From positions 1 to 8,051 of the forward strand of contig CAKZOF010000709.1 in NCBI GenBank assembly GCA_937135995.1: a DNA stretch of 8,051 bases, written 5' to 3'. Origin of the DNA: an uncultured Pyrinomonas sp. GTDB lineage: Bacteria > Acidobacteriota > Blastocatellia > Pyrinomonadales > Pyrinomonadaceae. The notes beneath the pieces were generated by a model that did no database searches, was not told the DNA's origin, and worked only from the letters and a program-made list of their open reading frames with translations. This document shows, in pieces, positions 1-6,342 of this stretch (positions are counted from its first letter, which is position 1; each line of letters begins with the position of its first letter). A program made the position numbers and the translations under genes.

Positions 1-114
1 GGCGGCCACGTCGGCTTTCTCGCCAAGGCCGCGGCGGGCGAAGACCGCTGGTGGGCGGAAAACCGAGCGGTGCAGTTCTGTCGCTTGCTCGCGGACGGGC
101 TTCGGTTGGGCTGA
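1..114 (+). CDS. C-terminal end of a YheT-like alpha/beta hydrolase (partial)
   Basis: An open frame enters from the left edge and stops at TGA 112-114, giving 37 residues. It begins GGHVGFL and continues with WWAENRAVQFC. In YheT-type alpha/beta-fold hydrolases the catalytic histidine sits in a GGHxGF motif near the C-terminus, followed by an aromatic-rich W(A/x)E segment, and the length left after the motif here fits that family. The histidine (His3 of the visible part) would be the third member of the Ser-Asp-His triad; the nucleophile and acid lie upstream of the window. These enzymes are soluble and mostly of unknown natural substrate. Other alpha/beta hydrolases with a GGH motif are possible because so little is visible. 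Confidence 0.72.
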   Translation, partial: GGHVGFLAKAAAGEDRWWAENRAVQFCRLLADGLRLG

Positions 115-176
115 ACAGAGGGCAAGATGGCGAAGTTTTGCGCGCATAGCAGCCTGGCGGCCAGTTCCACCATGAG

Positions 177-218
177 GCCGTTGCACCCAGCAGAGGGCGA
201 AACGGCGGGGTTTTTCTT
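177..218 (+). terminator. possible weak intrinsic terminator after the hydrolase gene
   Basis: GCCGTT (177-182) can pair with AACGGC (201-206) across an 18-nt loop, then GGGG and a T-rich run TTTTTCTT (211-218). The stem is short and the T-run is four bases away, so this is only a weak candidate. It overlaps the promoter-like sequence that follows. Confidence 0.25.
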
Positions 219-219
219 G

Positions 220-225
220 TATAAT
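220..225 (+). promoter_or_regulatory. consensus -10 box upstream of the CorC/HlyC-type gene
   Basis: TATAAT at 220-225 is a perfect sigma-70 -10 hexamer 37 bases before the start codon at 263, implying a leader of roughly 30 nt. No good -35 hexamer sits 16-18 bases upstream (197-202 reads GCGAAA), so the promoter may need an activator or be weak. The 115-262 gap otherwise holds no recognisable gene. Confidence 0.45.
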
Positions 226-262
226 TGAGAAGCGTGCGGAAGCGTTTCGCCGAAAGGTTTCC

Positions 263-1585
263 ATGGACACGTTCTTTAACATCGTCGTCGTCTTCCTGCT
301 CGTTTTCGCCAATGGATTCTTCGTTGCCGCGGAGTTCGCCTTGGTCAGCGTGCGCCGCTCGCGCATCGAGACGTTGGCTGCCAGCGGGGATCGTCGCGCG
401 CGAAGACTCCTCGATCTGCTCAACAACCTGAACGCTTACATCTCCGCGACGCAGCTCGGCATCACCATGGCTTCGCTCGGTCTAGGTTGGATCGGCGAGC
501 CGGCGGTCGCGCATCTGCTCGAAGCGCCGCTGGAGGGGCGCGTCTCCGAGGCAGGGCAGCATGCCATTTCGTTCGCCATCGCTTTTTCGATCATCACGTT
601 TCTCCACATTGTCTTGGGAGAACTGGCCCCTAAGACGCTGGCTCTCGAATTGGCCGAGCGCGTAGCGTTCGCCGTCGCGCTGCCGATGCAGATCTTTTAC
701 CGCGTCTTCCGCTGGCCCATTCGCGCGCTCGACTGGGCCGGGACCAAGACGGTGCGACTCCTCGGCTTGCGCCCTTCCGCCGCACATTCTGCGATCTACA
801 CCGAGGAAGAGATCAGACAGTTGATCGAGGCCTCGAGCCGAAGCGGACACCTGCAACCGGAAGAACAACAGTTGATCAATCGCGTCTTCGAGTTCTCCGA
901 AGCGGAAGTGCGCGAGGCGATGGTCCCACGCACGGCGGTGGTCGCGTTGCCCGTTACAGCAACGCTCGAAGAAGCGCAGCGCGTCTTTTGCGAAACGGGT
1001 TACTCGCGCTTGCCTGTTTACCGCGAACAGTTCGACGACATCGTTGGCGTCCTCTTCATGAAAGACTTGATGCCGTGCCTGCGCAAGGATGAAACGCATC
1101 CCTTCAACCTCGAACGACTGCTCCATCCACCGCTCTTCATTCCAGCCACCGCGCATCTCGGCACGGCGCTCGCACAGATGCAAGCGGCGCGCACGCATTT
1201 GGCTTTCGTCGTTGACGAGCACGGCGGCGTGGAAGGCATCGTCACGATGGAAGACCTGCTCGAAGAGATCGTCGGTGAAATTCACGACGAGTATGATGAG
1301 GAGGTTCGGTCACAGATCGTCGAGGAGAACGGAACCTACGTCCTCGACGGCATGATCGCCGTGCGTGACGTGAACCGCCGCCTGCACCTGAAGATTCCGG
1401 AAGACGCCGGTTATACGACGCTGGCGGGCTTTCTGCTGGCTCGGGCGGGCCGGTTGCTCCGACCGGGCGAATCGGTCGAATACGACGGCGCGCGATTCAC
1501 CGTCGAGCGCGTCGAACATCGTCGCATCCGCCGCGTCAGGCTCGTTCCTCTGGCCACACGTGTGCCGCAACAAGCCACGGCATAA
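263..1585 (+). CDS. CNNM/CorC-HlyC family membrane protein (DUF21, two CBS domains, transporter-associated domain)
   Basis: The 440-residue protein has the full architecture of the HlyC/CorC (bacterial CNNM-like) family. An N-terminal DUF21 membrane domain (about 1-180) has hydrophobic segments near 4-28, 59-85, 100-127 and 133-158, including FANGFFVAAEFALV and LGELAPKT, both typical of the family. A CBS pair follows (about 213-275 with EAMVPRTAV and GYSRLPVY; about 286-345 with VDEHGGVEGIVTMEDLLEEIVGEI). A C-terminal CorC_HlyC domain covers about 350-428. Homologues are linked to Mg2+/Co2+ export or magnesium homeostasis, with the CBS pair sensing ATP-Mg; some are annotated as hemolysins, an old name that should not be taken literally. 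GAAAGG (252-257) is a good ribosome site 5 nt before ATG 263. No key domain is missing. The exact ion cannot be read from sequence. Confidence 0.93.
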   Translation: MDTFFNIVVVFLLVFANGFFVAAEFALVSVRRSRIETLAASGDRRARRLLDLLNNLNAYISATQLGITMASLGLGWIGEPAVAHLLEAPLEGRVSEAGQHAISFAIAFSIITFLHIVLGELAPKTLALELAERVAFAVALPMQIFYRVFRWPIRALDWAGTKTVRLLGLRPSAAHSAIYTEEEIRQLIEASSRSGHLQPEEQQLINRVFEFSEAEVREAMVPRTAVVALPVTATLEEAQRVFCETGYSRLPVYREQFDDIVGVLFMKDLMPCLRKDETHPFNLERLLHPPLFIPATAHLGTALAQMQAARTHLAFVVDEHGGVEGIVTMEDLLEEIVGEIHDEYDEEVRSQIVEENGTYVLDGMIAVRDVNRRLHLKIPEDAGYTTLAGFLLARAGRLLRPGESVEYDGARFTVERVEHRRIRRVRLVPLATRVPQQATA

Positions 1586-1593
1586 CGACGGAA

Positions 1594-1613
1594 CGACGCC
1601 GCGACCGGCGTCG
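1594..1613 (+). terminator. GC-rich stem-loop after the CorC/HlyC-type gene
   Basis: CGACGCCG (1594-1601) and CGGCGTCG (1606-1613) form a perfect 8-bp stem with a 4-nt loop, 8 bases after the stop codon. No T-run follows, so it is not a classic intrinsic terminator; it may protect the 3' end or assist factor-dependent termination. Confidence 0.4.
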
Positions 1614-1751
1614 AAGATTCAATCCGTTTCACCCAAGCGATGACGCTTCGCGCGGCGCTCTTCGCTTCGCCTTTGCATCTTTGCGCGAACTGTTGCATCA
1701 TGCCAATTCGGCTCGCGCACACACACCCAAAGAGGCGCGAGATCGAGGGAG

Positions 1752-2555
1752 ATGATTCGCATACTCGTTACCAACGACGACGGCATCCATTCCGAAGGCC
1801 TCATCAAACTGGAAGAGGCGCTGCGTGAGGTCGGCGACGTCTACGTCGTCGCGCCCGAATCGGAGATGAGCGGCGCTTCGCATAGTTTGACGCTCGCGCG
1901 CCCGCTGCGCATTCGCCAGATAGATGAACGCCACTGGACCGTGGACGGCACACCGACCGATTGCGTCACGCTCGCCCTGAACAAGATCCTGACGGACGAT
2001 CAACGCCCACATCTGTGCGCTTCCGGCATCAACTACGGCGGCAATCTCGGCGACGATGCGACCTATTCGGGGACGGTGGCGGGCGCGCTCGAAGCGACCA
2101 TCTTGGGCGTGCCCGGACTGGCGTTCAGCCTCGTCGCGCGCGAGAACTTCAACTTCACCGAAGCGGCACGCTTCGCCGTCGTCGCCGTCCGCAAAGCGCT
2201 CGCCGAAGGCCTGCCGGAAGGCACCTTTCTCAACATCAACATCCCGCCGGGCCTGATTCGCGGCGTGCGCGTCACGCGACAGGGGATCAAGAATGCGCGC
2301 CCGGTCATCACCGAACACATCGACCCGCGCGGGCGACCCTATTTTTGGATCGGCGAAGAGATCCTCGCGTGGGACGCCGCCGAAGGCACTGACTACTGGG
2401 CGATCGAACAGGGCTTCGTGTCGGTGACGCCGATGCGCAGTGACTTGACCAACCACCAAGCCATTCCGGCGCTGGCCTCGTGGAACCTGCTCTCGGCCGA
2501 GCAAACGTTTGAACCGCACGCCCTCGCCGAAGAGACTGTTCCGACCAAGGAGTGA
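1752..2555 (+). CDS. surE: 5'/3'-nucleotidase SurE (survival protein)
   Basis: This 267-residue protein begins MIRILVTNDDGIHSEG, the hallmark N-terminus of SurE, a metal-dependent phosphatase that removes phosphate from nucleoside 5'- and 3'-monophosphates and short polyphosphates. The metal ligands expected from known structures are in place: Asp9, Asp10, Ser40 (in EMSGASHSLT) and Asn94 (in SGINYGGNLG). The TYSGTVAGALEA segment (104-115) and NINIP (161-165) are also characteristic. Length matches the family. GAGG at 1745-1748 lies unusually close to ATG 1752 (3-nt spacer), but no better in-frame start exists and the family motif starts here. It overlaps pcm by one base, the gene order seen in many bacteria including E. 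coli, where both act in stationary-phase and stress survival. Confidence 0.96.
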   Translation: MIRILVTNDDGIHSEGLIKLEEALREVGDVYVVAPESEMSGASHSLTLARPLRIRQIDERHWTVDGTPTDCVTLALNKILTDDQRPHLCASGINYGGNLGDDATYSGTVAGALEATILGVPGLAFSLVARENFNFTEAARFAVVAVRKALAEGLPEGTFLNINIPPGLIRGVRVTRQGIKNARPVITEHIDPRGRPYFWIGEEILAWDAAEGTDYWAIEQGFVSVTPMRSDLTNHQAIPALASWNLLSAEQTFEPHALAEETVPTKE

Positions 2556-3262
2556 TGCGCGAAGTGCTGAACGCCTCGTCTTCATCGCAACGCCCGACCA
2601 ACTACTTCGACTTTCGTCTCGCCCGTGAACGCATGGTCGAACGCTTGCGCTCGCAGTGCGGGATCACGGATGAGCGCGTGCTTGCGGTGATGCGCGAGAT
2701 CCCGCGCCACCTGTTCGTGCCCGAAGCTTTGCAGAGCCGCGCCTACGGCGACCACGCGCTGCCGATCGAAGCCGGGCAGACCATCTCGCAACCGTGCATC
2801 GTCGCGCGCATGACGGAACTGCTCGCCGTCGATGAGCGAAGTCGTGTGCTCGAGATCGGCGCTGGCTCCGGTTATCAAACGGCGGTGCTCGCGCGACTGG
2901 CCGGCCAAGTCTATGCGATCGAGCGCATCGCCGAACTTGCGCGCGCGGCGCAAACGCGCATTCGCCATCTGGGCATCTACAATGCCACCGTTAAGTGCTT
3001 CGACGGCACGCTCGGCTGGAACGCGCACGCGCCGTACGATGCTATTCTGGTGGCAGCGAGCGGGCCGACAGTGCCTGATCCCTTGCTCGCTCAACTCAAA
3101 GTGGGGGGCCGACTCGTGATGCCGGTCGGTCGCACCCCAAACGACCAACGGCTCGTCTTGATCACGCGCACGGCGACAGGCTACGAGCACGAGGACCGCG
3201 GCCCGTGCACGTTCGTCCCGCTCATCGGACGCTACGGTTGGACCGATGAGCGCCGCCGTTGA
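2555..3262 (+). CDS. pcm: Protein-L-isoaspartate O-methyltransferase
   Basis: A 235-residue SAM-dependent methyltransferase that methylates L-isoaspartyl residues from spontaneous asparagine/aspartate damage, starting their repair. The diagnostic PIEAGQTISQP motif is at about 70-80 and the SAM-binding motif VLEIGAGSGYQT at about 98-109; YDAILVAA (161-168) and GGRLVMPVG (184-192) complete the fold, and FVPLIGRYGW near the C-terminus is typical. ATG 2555 overlaps the surE stop (TGATG), implying translational coupling; AAGGAG (2547-2552) lies just upstream. An in-frame GTG at 2552 precedes this ATG and would add one residue. ATG 2633 would give an E. coli-like start, but the preceding DFRLARER resembles longer relatives, so the upstream start is preferred. 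Confidence 0.95.
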   Translation: MREVLNASSSSQRPTNYFDFRLARERMVERLRSQCGITDERVLAVMREIPRHLFVPEALQSRAYGDHALPIEAGQTISQPCIVARMTELLAVDERSRVLEIGAGSGYQTAVLARLAGQVYAIERIAELARAAQTRIRHLGIYNATVKCFDGTLGWNAHAPYDAILVAASGPTVPDPLLAQLKVGGRLVMPVGRTPNDQRLVLITRTATGYEHEDRGPCTFVPLIGRYGWTDERRR

Positions 3263-3386
3263 ACGACTTTGGGCACTGCGAAGATGCGCGTGCCGCAAGC
3301 ATCGTCCGTGTGCGTTGCTTTCGCCGCAGCGCGTGCGCCGGCAAAGCCTCGGTTTTCAGAATAGAGTTTTCAACAGTCAGGCGATC

Positions 3387-4052
3387 ATGGAAACGATCTA
3401 CGAATTGCTGCATCAGATCAAAGAGTACATCGACCCGCGCACCATTGCGGCCGCCGGGTACGTCGTTCTATTTCTCGTCGTCTTTGCCGAAACGGGATTG
3501 GCGGCAGGGTTCTTTCTGCCGGGAGATTCGTTGCTTGTCGTCGCCGGGCTGTTCGCCGCCAAAGGCGATCTGAACGTCTTCATCTTGCTGATCTCGCTCT
3601 TCATCGCCGCCGTCGTGGGTGACGCCGTCGGATACGTCACGGGCGCGAAGTTCGGCCCGCGCATCTTCAGCCGCCCGAAATCGTTGTTCTTTCGCCCCGA
3701 ATACCTGCGCCGCGCACACGATTTCTACCTGCGTCACGGCGGCAAGACGATCATCATCGCGCGCTTCGTGCCGATCATCCGCACCTTCGCGCCCATCGTC
3801 GCCGGAGCGGCCCAGATGCCCTACCGCCAGTTCGTCGTTTATAACGTCTGCGGCGGCTTCCTGTGGGTCTTCAGCATGATTCTGACCGGTTACTTTTTGG
3901 GGAGCATGATCCCCAACTTGGATCAGCACATCGAAAAGGTCGTCATCATCGTCGTCGCGCTCAGCCTCATGCCGCCCGTGGTCGAACATTTCAGGCTCAA
4001 ACGGCAGCGCGCGCGTCAAGCGCAGCCGACGCCGACCAAAGACCTGTCTTGA
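3387..4052 (+). CDS. DedA-family integral membrane protein
   Basis: The 221-residue protein is a polytopic inner-membrane DedA (SNARE-associated/VTT) protein. Hydrophobic stretches lie near 20-40, 48-75, 120-140, 150-172 and 183-198. Residues shown essential in characterised E. coli homologues have counterparts: Glu35 (FAETGLAAGFFLPGD), Asp47, Arg126 and Arg132 in RFVPIIRTFAPIVAG (126-140). DedA proteins are implicated in undecaprenyl-phosphate or phospholipid flipping and in proton-motive-force and envelope homeostasis. The frame is open from ATG 3246, inside pcm, but those extra 47 residues are arginine/cysteine-rich and unlike the family. ATG 3387, with CAGG just upstream (3378-3381), gives a normal N-terminus. 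The 124-nt gap from pcm leaves room for its own promoter, though read-through from surE-pcm is possible. The C-terminal tail is basic and presumably cytoplasmic. Confidence 0.92.
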   Translation: METIYELLHQIKEYIDPRTIAAAGYVVLFLVVFAETGLAAGFFLPGDSLLVVAGLFAAKGDLNVFILLISLFIAAVVGDAVGYVTGAKFGPRIFSRPKSLFFRPEYLRRAHDFYLRHGGKTIIIARFVPIIRTFAPIVAGAAQMPYRQFVVYNVCGGFLWVFSMILTGYFLGSMIPNLDQHIEKVVIIVVALSLMPPVVEHFRLKRQRARQAQPTPTKDLS

Positions 4053-4170
4053 CGTGCCTGCTTTCAGACGAACCGGGCGAGCAACGGCGCCAATCGGATC
4101 GCTTCTTCGCGTTGGCGCTGGATTTGACAGAGGATGAACCGACCTTTTAAAATTTCAATCCTTGACATGA

Positions 4171-4247
<77 letters not shown>

Positions 4248-4255
4248 TTTCGACG

Positions 4256-4294
4256 AAGGCTTGACGCTCTTCAGCGTCAAGCCTTTTGTTCTTT
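4256..4294 (+). terminator. Strong intrinsic terminator after tRNA-Pro
   Basis: A 13-bp perfect stem, AAGGCTTGACGCT (4256-4268) with AGCGTCAAGCCTT (4273-4285), encloses a 4-nt loop CTTC and runs into the T-rich tract TTTTGTTCTTT (4284-4294). It begins 8 nt after the tRNA CCA, exactly where a tRNA transcript should end. Confidence 0.92.
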
Positions 4295-4628
4295 CAGCGA
4301 TTCGGTTGGCTCGTCCACCGAGACCGAGACCTTCGGCAACGAAGTGGATTTGCCCGTCAGCGAAACCACTCTTGCGCGCCAAGTGCCTCTAGCTTTTGCC
4401 GTCTTCGGCACGATGATGGCATCAAATACAGCTCGGGACACTCTGTGGTGTAGCCGCCCGCTGCACTTAAGACTTAATGGAGATTGAGTGTGTTATCAAT
4501 CTGAGCGAACAAGGACAGCGTGCGAACCGATTGATGCACTTGGGACTTGATGGAGATTGAGTATGTTCGCGCTCGGGTACTCTATGGGAGGGATCGGCTT
4601 GACTCTTCTTCCACGTTTTGACGCGCCT
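4295..4628. other. Gene-free stretch between tRNA-Pro and the element boundary
   Basis: No frame here has a ribosome site plus recognisable protein. The one plus-strand frame crossing it (4212-4487) starts inside the tRNA and reads through the terminator, so it is not credible. The stretch holds the diverged 33-nt direct repeat described separately. A looser similarity exists between GCTCGGGACACTCTG (4431-4445) and GCTCGGGTACTCTATG (4571-4586). By orientation of the tRNA-Lys remnant it is host DNA lying downstream of the original tRNA-Lys gene. Confidence 0.6.
4462..4567 (+). repeat. Diverged 33-nt direct repeat, two copies 73 nt apart
   Basis: Copy 1 is 4462-4494 and copy 2 is 4535-4567. 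Both read TGCACTT..GACTT.ATGG then AGATTGAGT.TGTT. They match at 29 of 33 positions, and all four differences are A/G transitions. The 40-nt sequence between them is unrelated. The cause is unknown; it may be an intergenic repeat family of the host. Confidence 0.8.
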
Positions 4629-4673
4629 TGGTGGGCCGTGCAGGGCTCGAACCTGCGACCCGCTGATTAAGAG
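4629..4673 (-). pseudogene. tRNA-Lys(CTT) 3' fragment: displaced attachment site of the integrated element
   Basis: On the minus strand this reads as the 3' part of a lysine tRNA: anticodon loop CTCTTAA (4673-4667, anticodon CTT at 4671-4669), 3' anticodon strand TCAGC, variable loop GGGTC, T arm GCAGG-TTCGAGC-CCTGC (4656-4640), acceptor 3' strand ACGGCCC (4639-4633), discriminator A and CCA (4631-4629). The bases that should form the 5' anticodon strand (4674-4678, GCGCG) do not pair, and no D arm or 5' acceptor follows. The gene is therefore cut exactly at the anticodon loop, the usual crossover place for tyrosine integrases. The orientation (3' end left) means the element lies to the right. 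Confidence 0.88.
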
Positions 4674-4772
4674 GCGCGCTTTAAGTGAAGAAATTAAGCG
4701 CTTCGCGCCGATGTATTACTTCGGGTTGGAGTAGAGAGAGGGAGAATCCGAAGCGCTGAAGCTTATTCTTCA
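4674..4772. promoter_or_regulatory. Inverted-repeat-rich region between the attachment core and the integrase
   Basis: AGCGCTTCG (4697-4705) is a perfect inverted copy of CGAAGCGCT (4749-4757). The outer halves also mirror each other: TGAAGAA (4686-4692) against TTCTTCA (4766-4772). A second inverted pair, GGCGCG (4673-4678) and CGCGCC (4704-4709), touches the tRNA remnant. Such nested repeats beside an attachment core suit integrase arm or excisionase binding sites and/or the integrase promoter region. The role is inferred from position only. Confidence 0.5.
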
Positions 4773-4786
4773 TAACGGAGTTGCTC

Positions 4787-5965
4787 ATGGAAGGGGAAGT
4801 CGTCACGAGCCGGTGGAGGCGGAAGCGCGGCACGGTTCGTCGCCACGCTAAGGGGTGGCAAGTGCTCGTCACGTACACGGGGCAGGATGGGAAGCGTCAC
4901 GCGCGGACGAAGCTCTTCAAAGAGCGCGCGGAAGCGGAAGCGGCGTTAAGCTCTTTCGTTGAATCGGCTCTTTCAAAGAAAGAGCCTGAGCTTGAATCCT
5001 CCAGAGCAGCGCTTGAATCTTCCAGAGCAGAGAGTTTCACGCCGCCCCCTCGCCTCTTCAGCGAACTCGCCGCGTGGTATCGCGAGAACTTCCTTGTGCC
5101 CCCCATCTATCAAGGCCCCTTACACGTTGGCGGCCTGCGCGGGTGGCGCAAGACGAGAAACGAGCTGGCGATTTTGGTGCGGGAGTTTGGGACACTGCCG
5201 CTCTCTCACATTACCTATCCGTTTCTGGTAACGTGGCGCGACCGCAAGTTGCGGTCGTTTTCGATTTGCACGGTCAACCGGCGGCTGGCGCTCTTGCGCC
5301 GCATCTTCAACGTGGGCCGGCAGGCCGGGCTCGTTGAGAAGTCGCCGTTCGACCGTGGGGGGCTGGTCCGCACGTCCCTCGAACCGCATCGCACCCGCAT
5401 CCTGAGCAGAGAAGAAGAGGACATCTTGCTCCGCGTCGCGCGCGCGTCGCGCTCTCGCTCCCTCTACGCGGCCATTCTTCTCGCACTCGACGGCGGACTG
5501 CGCCGCGCCGAGATTGAAAAGCTCTCCGCCCAAGACATTGACCTCACCACACGCATGGTGGTGGTGCGTGCCACCAACACAAAGACGCAGCGCGAACGGC
5601 TGGTGGGCCTGACAACGCGGTGCATGCAGGCGCTTGAAGCGTGGTGTGGTGAGCGGCAAGTCGAGGGCGGCTGCGTGCGCCAGCTGCAGGGCTTCCCATC
5701 CATCGGCACTTTCGACGCCTCTTGGAAGCGCGCCCGCCGCAAGGCAGGGCTGTGCGGCGTGCGCTTTCACGACTTGCGCCACACGTGCGCGACGAGATTG
5801 ATTCAGGCGGGCCTGCCCATCGCTGAGGTGGCGCGGATTCTCGGCCACACGACGATTCAAATGACTTACCGATACGTCAACCAGAGCCGCGACCTGCCCG
5901 CCAGAGCCGCGCGCCTGCTGGACGATTTTCTCGCGCGTCACACCACACAGTTTTGTAGTCCCTAG
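4787..5965 (+). CDS. int: Tyrosine recombinase / site-specific integrase
   Basis: The 392-residue protein catalyses integration and excision of the element through a 3'-phosphotyrosine intermediate. A basic N-terminal arm-binding-type domain (about 1-60, WQVLVTYTGQDGKRHARTKLF) is followed by a core-binding SAM-like domain (about 90-190) and the catalytic domain (about 200-380). Catalytic residues are all visible: Arg239 (GGLRRAEI), Lys266 (NTKTQRE), His328 and Arg331 (HDLRHTCATRL), His354 (LGHTTIQ) and Tyr363 (TYRYVN). It therefore looks active. GGAG (4777-4780) is 6 nt before ATG 4787; an in-frame TTG at 4781 is less likely. It sits 114 nt from the tRNA-Lys remnant, as expected for the element's own integrase. 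A 7-residue tandem duplication (LESSRAA/LESSRAE) lies in the linker after the first domain. Confidence 0.95.
   Translation: MEGEVVTSRWRRKRGTVRRHAKGWQVLVTYTGQDGKRHARTKLFKERAEAEAALSSFVESALSKKEPELESSRAALESSRAESFTPPPRLFSELAAWYRENFLVPPIYQGPLHVGGLRGWRKTRNELAILVREFGTLPLSHITYPFLVTWRDRKLRSFSICTVNRRLALLRRIFNVGRQAGLVEKSPFDRGGLVRTSLEPHRTRILSREEEDILLRVARASRSRSLYAAILLALDGGLRRAEIEKLSAQDIDLTTRMVVVRATNTKTQRERLVGLTTRCMQALEAWCGERQVEGGCVRQLQGFPSIGTFDASWKRARRKAGLCGVRFHDLRHTCATRLIQAGLPIAEVARILGHTTIQMTYRYVNQSRDLPARAARLLDDFLARHTTQFCSP
4966..4986 (+). repeat. Perfect 9-bp inverted repeat inside the integrase gene
   Basis: GGCTCTTTC (4966-4974) and GAAAGAGCC (4978-4986) are separated by AAA. A smaller mirror, GCTCTT/AAGAGC, lies at 4912-4925. 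Both are in the N-terminal/linker coding region; they may be chance products of repeated Lys/Ser/Glu codons or a transcript hairpin affecting expression. Confidence 0.6.
4991..5032 (+). repeat. 21-nt tandem duplication in the integrase linker
   Basis: 4991-5011 and 5012-5032 match at 19 of 21 positions and each encodes LESSRA plus A or E. The duplication keeps the reading frame and lengthens the charged linker between the N-terminal and core-binding domains. Confidence 0.85.
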
Positions 5966-6029
5966 AAAACAAAGGGGTTAGCGACACCGACGGGCAACAT
6001 GAACACGAGCGCCTATCATCAAAACGGTA

Positions 6030-6045
6030 CTCTCATAGATGAGAG
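6030..6045. promoter_or_regulatory. 16-bp palindrome upstream of the HTH gene (possible operator)
   Basis: CTCTCAT (6030-6036) and ATGAGAG (6039-6045) are perfect inverted 7-mers around AG, ending 29 bases before the start codon of the helix-turn-helix gene. The size and symmetry suit a dimeric repressor or autoregulator site. AT-rich GAATAT (6045-6050) next to it could be part of a promoter, but no -35 is clear. Confidence 0.5.
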
Positions 6046-6074
6046 AATATCTTGTAAATGAAAGGAGACAGCTG

Positions 6075-6284
6075 ATGACTAAACGGGACGCCATCGAGAC
6101 GGTGGTGGACGAGTTGCGGCGGCAGAGCCCGGTGGGCGTAGTTACTGACCCGACGCTCCGGCGCGTGTTGGGCGTGTCGCCCGTCACCACGTGGAAGTGG
6201 CGGCGTGAAGGCTTGCGCCACACCAAAGCACACAAGCGTGTGCTGTATAGAATCGAGGACGTTGAGGCGTTCTTGCGGTCGTAA
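6075..6284 (+). CDS. Small helix-turn-helix DNA-binding protein, AlpA/excisionase-like
   Basis: A 69-residue protein with a winged-HTH pattern: LRRVLGVSPVTTWKWRREGL (about 31-50) followed by KRVLYRIEDVEAFL (about 54-67). The first part gives helix, turn and recognition helix with Trp-Lys-Trp; the second is the wing and closing helix of MerR-like/HTH_17 proteins. This is the layout of AlpA regulators and excisionases (Xis), which control integrase or tip recombination toward excision. AAAGGAGA (6061-6068) sits 6 nt before ATG 6075, so this start is preferred to ATG 6039, which lies inside the palindrome and has no ribosome site. It lies between int and the primase on the same strand, a usual place for such a regulator. 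Whether it acts as Xis, repressor or both cannot be told from sequence. Confidence 0.8.
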   Translation: MTKRDAIETVVDELRRQSPVGVVTDPTLRRVLGVSPVTTWKWRREGLRHTKAHKRVLYRIEDVEAFLRS

Positions 6285-6288
6285 AATC

Positions 6289-6321
6289 GGGAGTTTAGAG
6301 GATGGAACCCTCTAAACTCCC
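6289..6321 (+). terminator. 13-bp perfect hairpin between the HTH gene and the primase
   Basis: GGGAGTTTAGAGG (6289-6301) pairs perfectly with CCTCTAAACTCCC (6309-6321) around a 7-nt loop, starting 4 nt after the HTH stop and ending 21 nt before the primase ATG. No T-run follows, so it may be a partial or factor-dependent terminator, an attenuator lowering primase expression, or a binding/origin site. The perfect symmetry makes a functional role likely. Confidence 0.6.
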
Positions 6322-6342
6322 TACATAAATTGGAGTGACAAA

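Noticed and set aside
482..1285. Long minus-strand frame (267 codons) opposite the CorC/HlyC-type gene
   Set aside because: It is the antisense of a well-recognised gene; high GC keeps the opposite frames open. The translation is Arg/Asp/His-rich and resembles nothing.
1698..2585. Minus-strand frame opposite surE
   Set aside because: Antisense shadow of surE, with no plausible start signal or protein motif.
3246..3386. N-terminal extension of the DedA protein from ATG 3246
   Set aside because: It overlaps the end of pcm, gives 47 Arg/Cys-rich residues unlike the family, and ATG 3387 yields a normal DedA N-terminus.
4462..4567. A small CRISPR array
   Set aside because: Only two imperfect repeats, one possible spacer and no cas gene in the window.
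5120..5941. Minus-strand frame opposite the integrase
   Set aside because: Antisense shadow of a gene with all catalytic residues of tyrosine recombinases.
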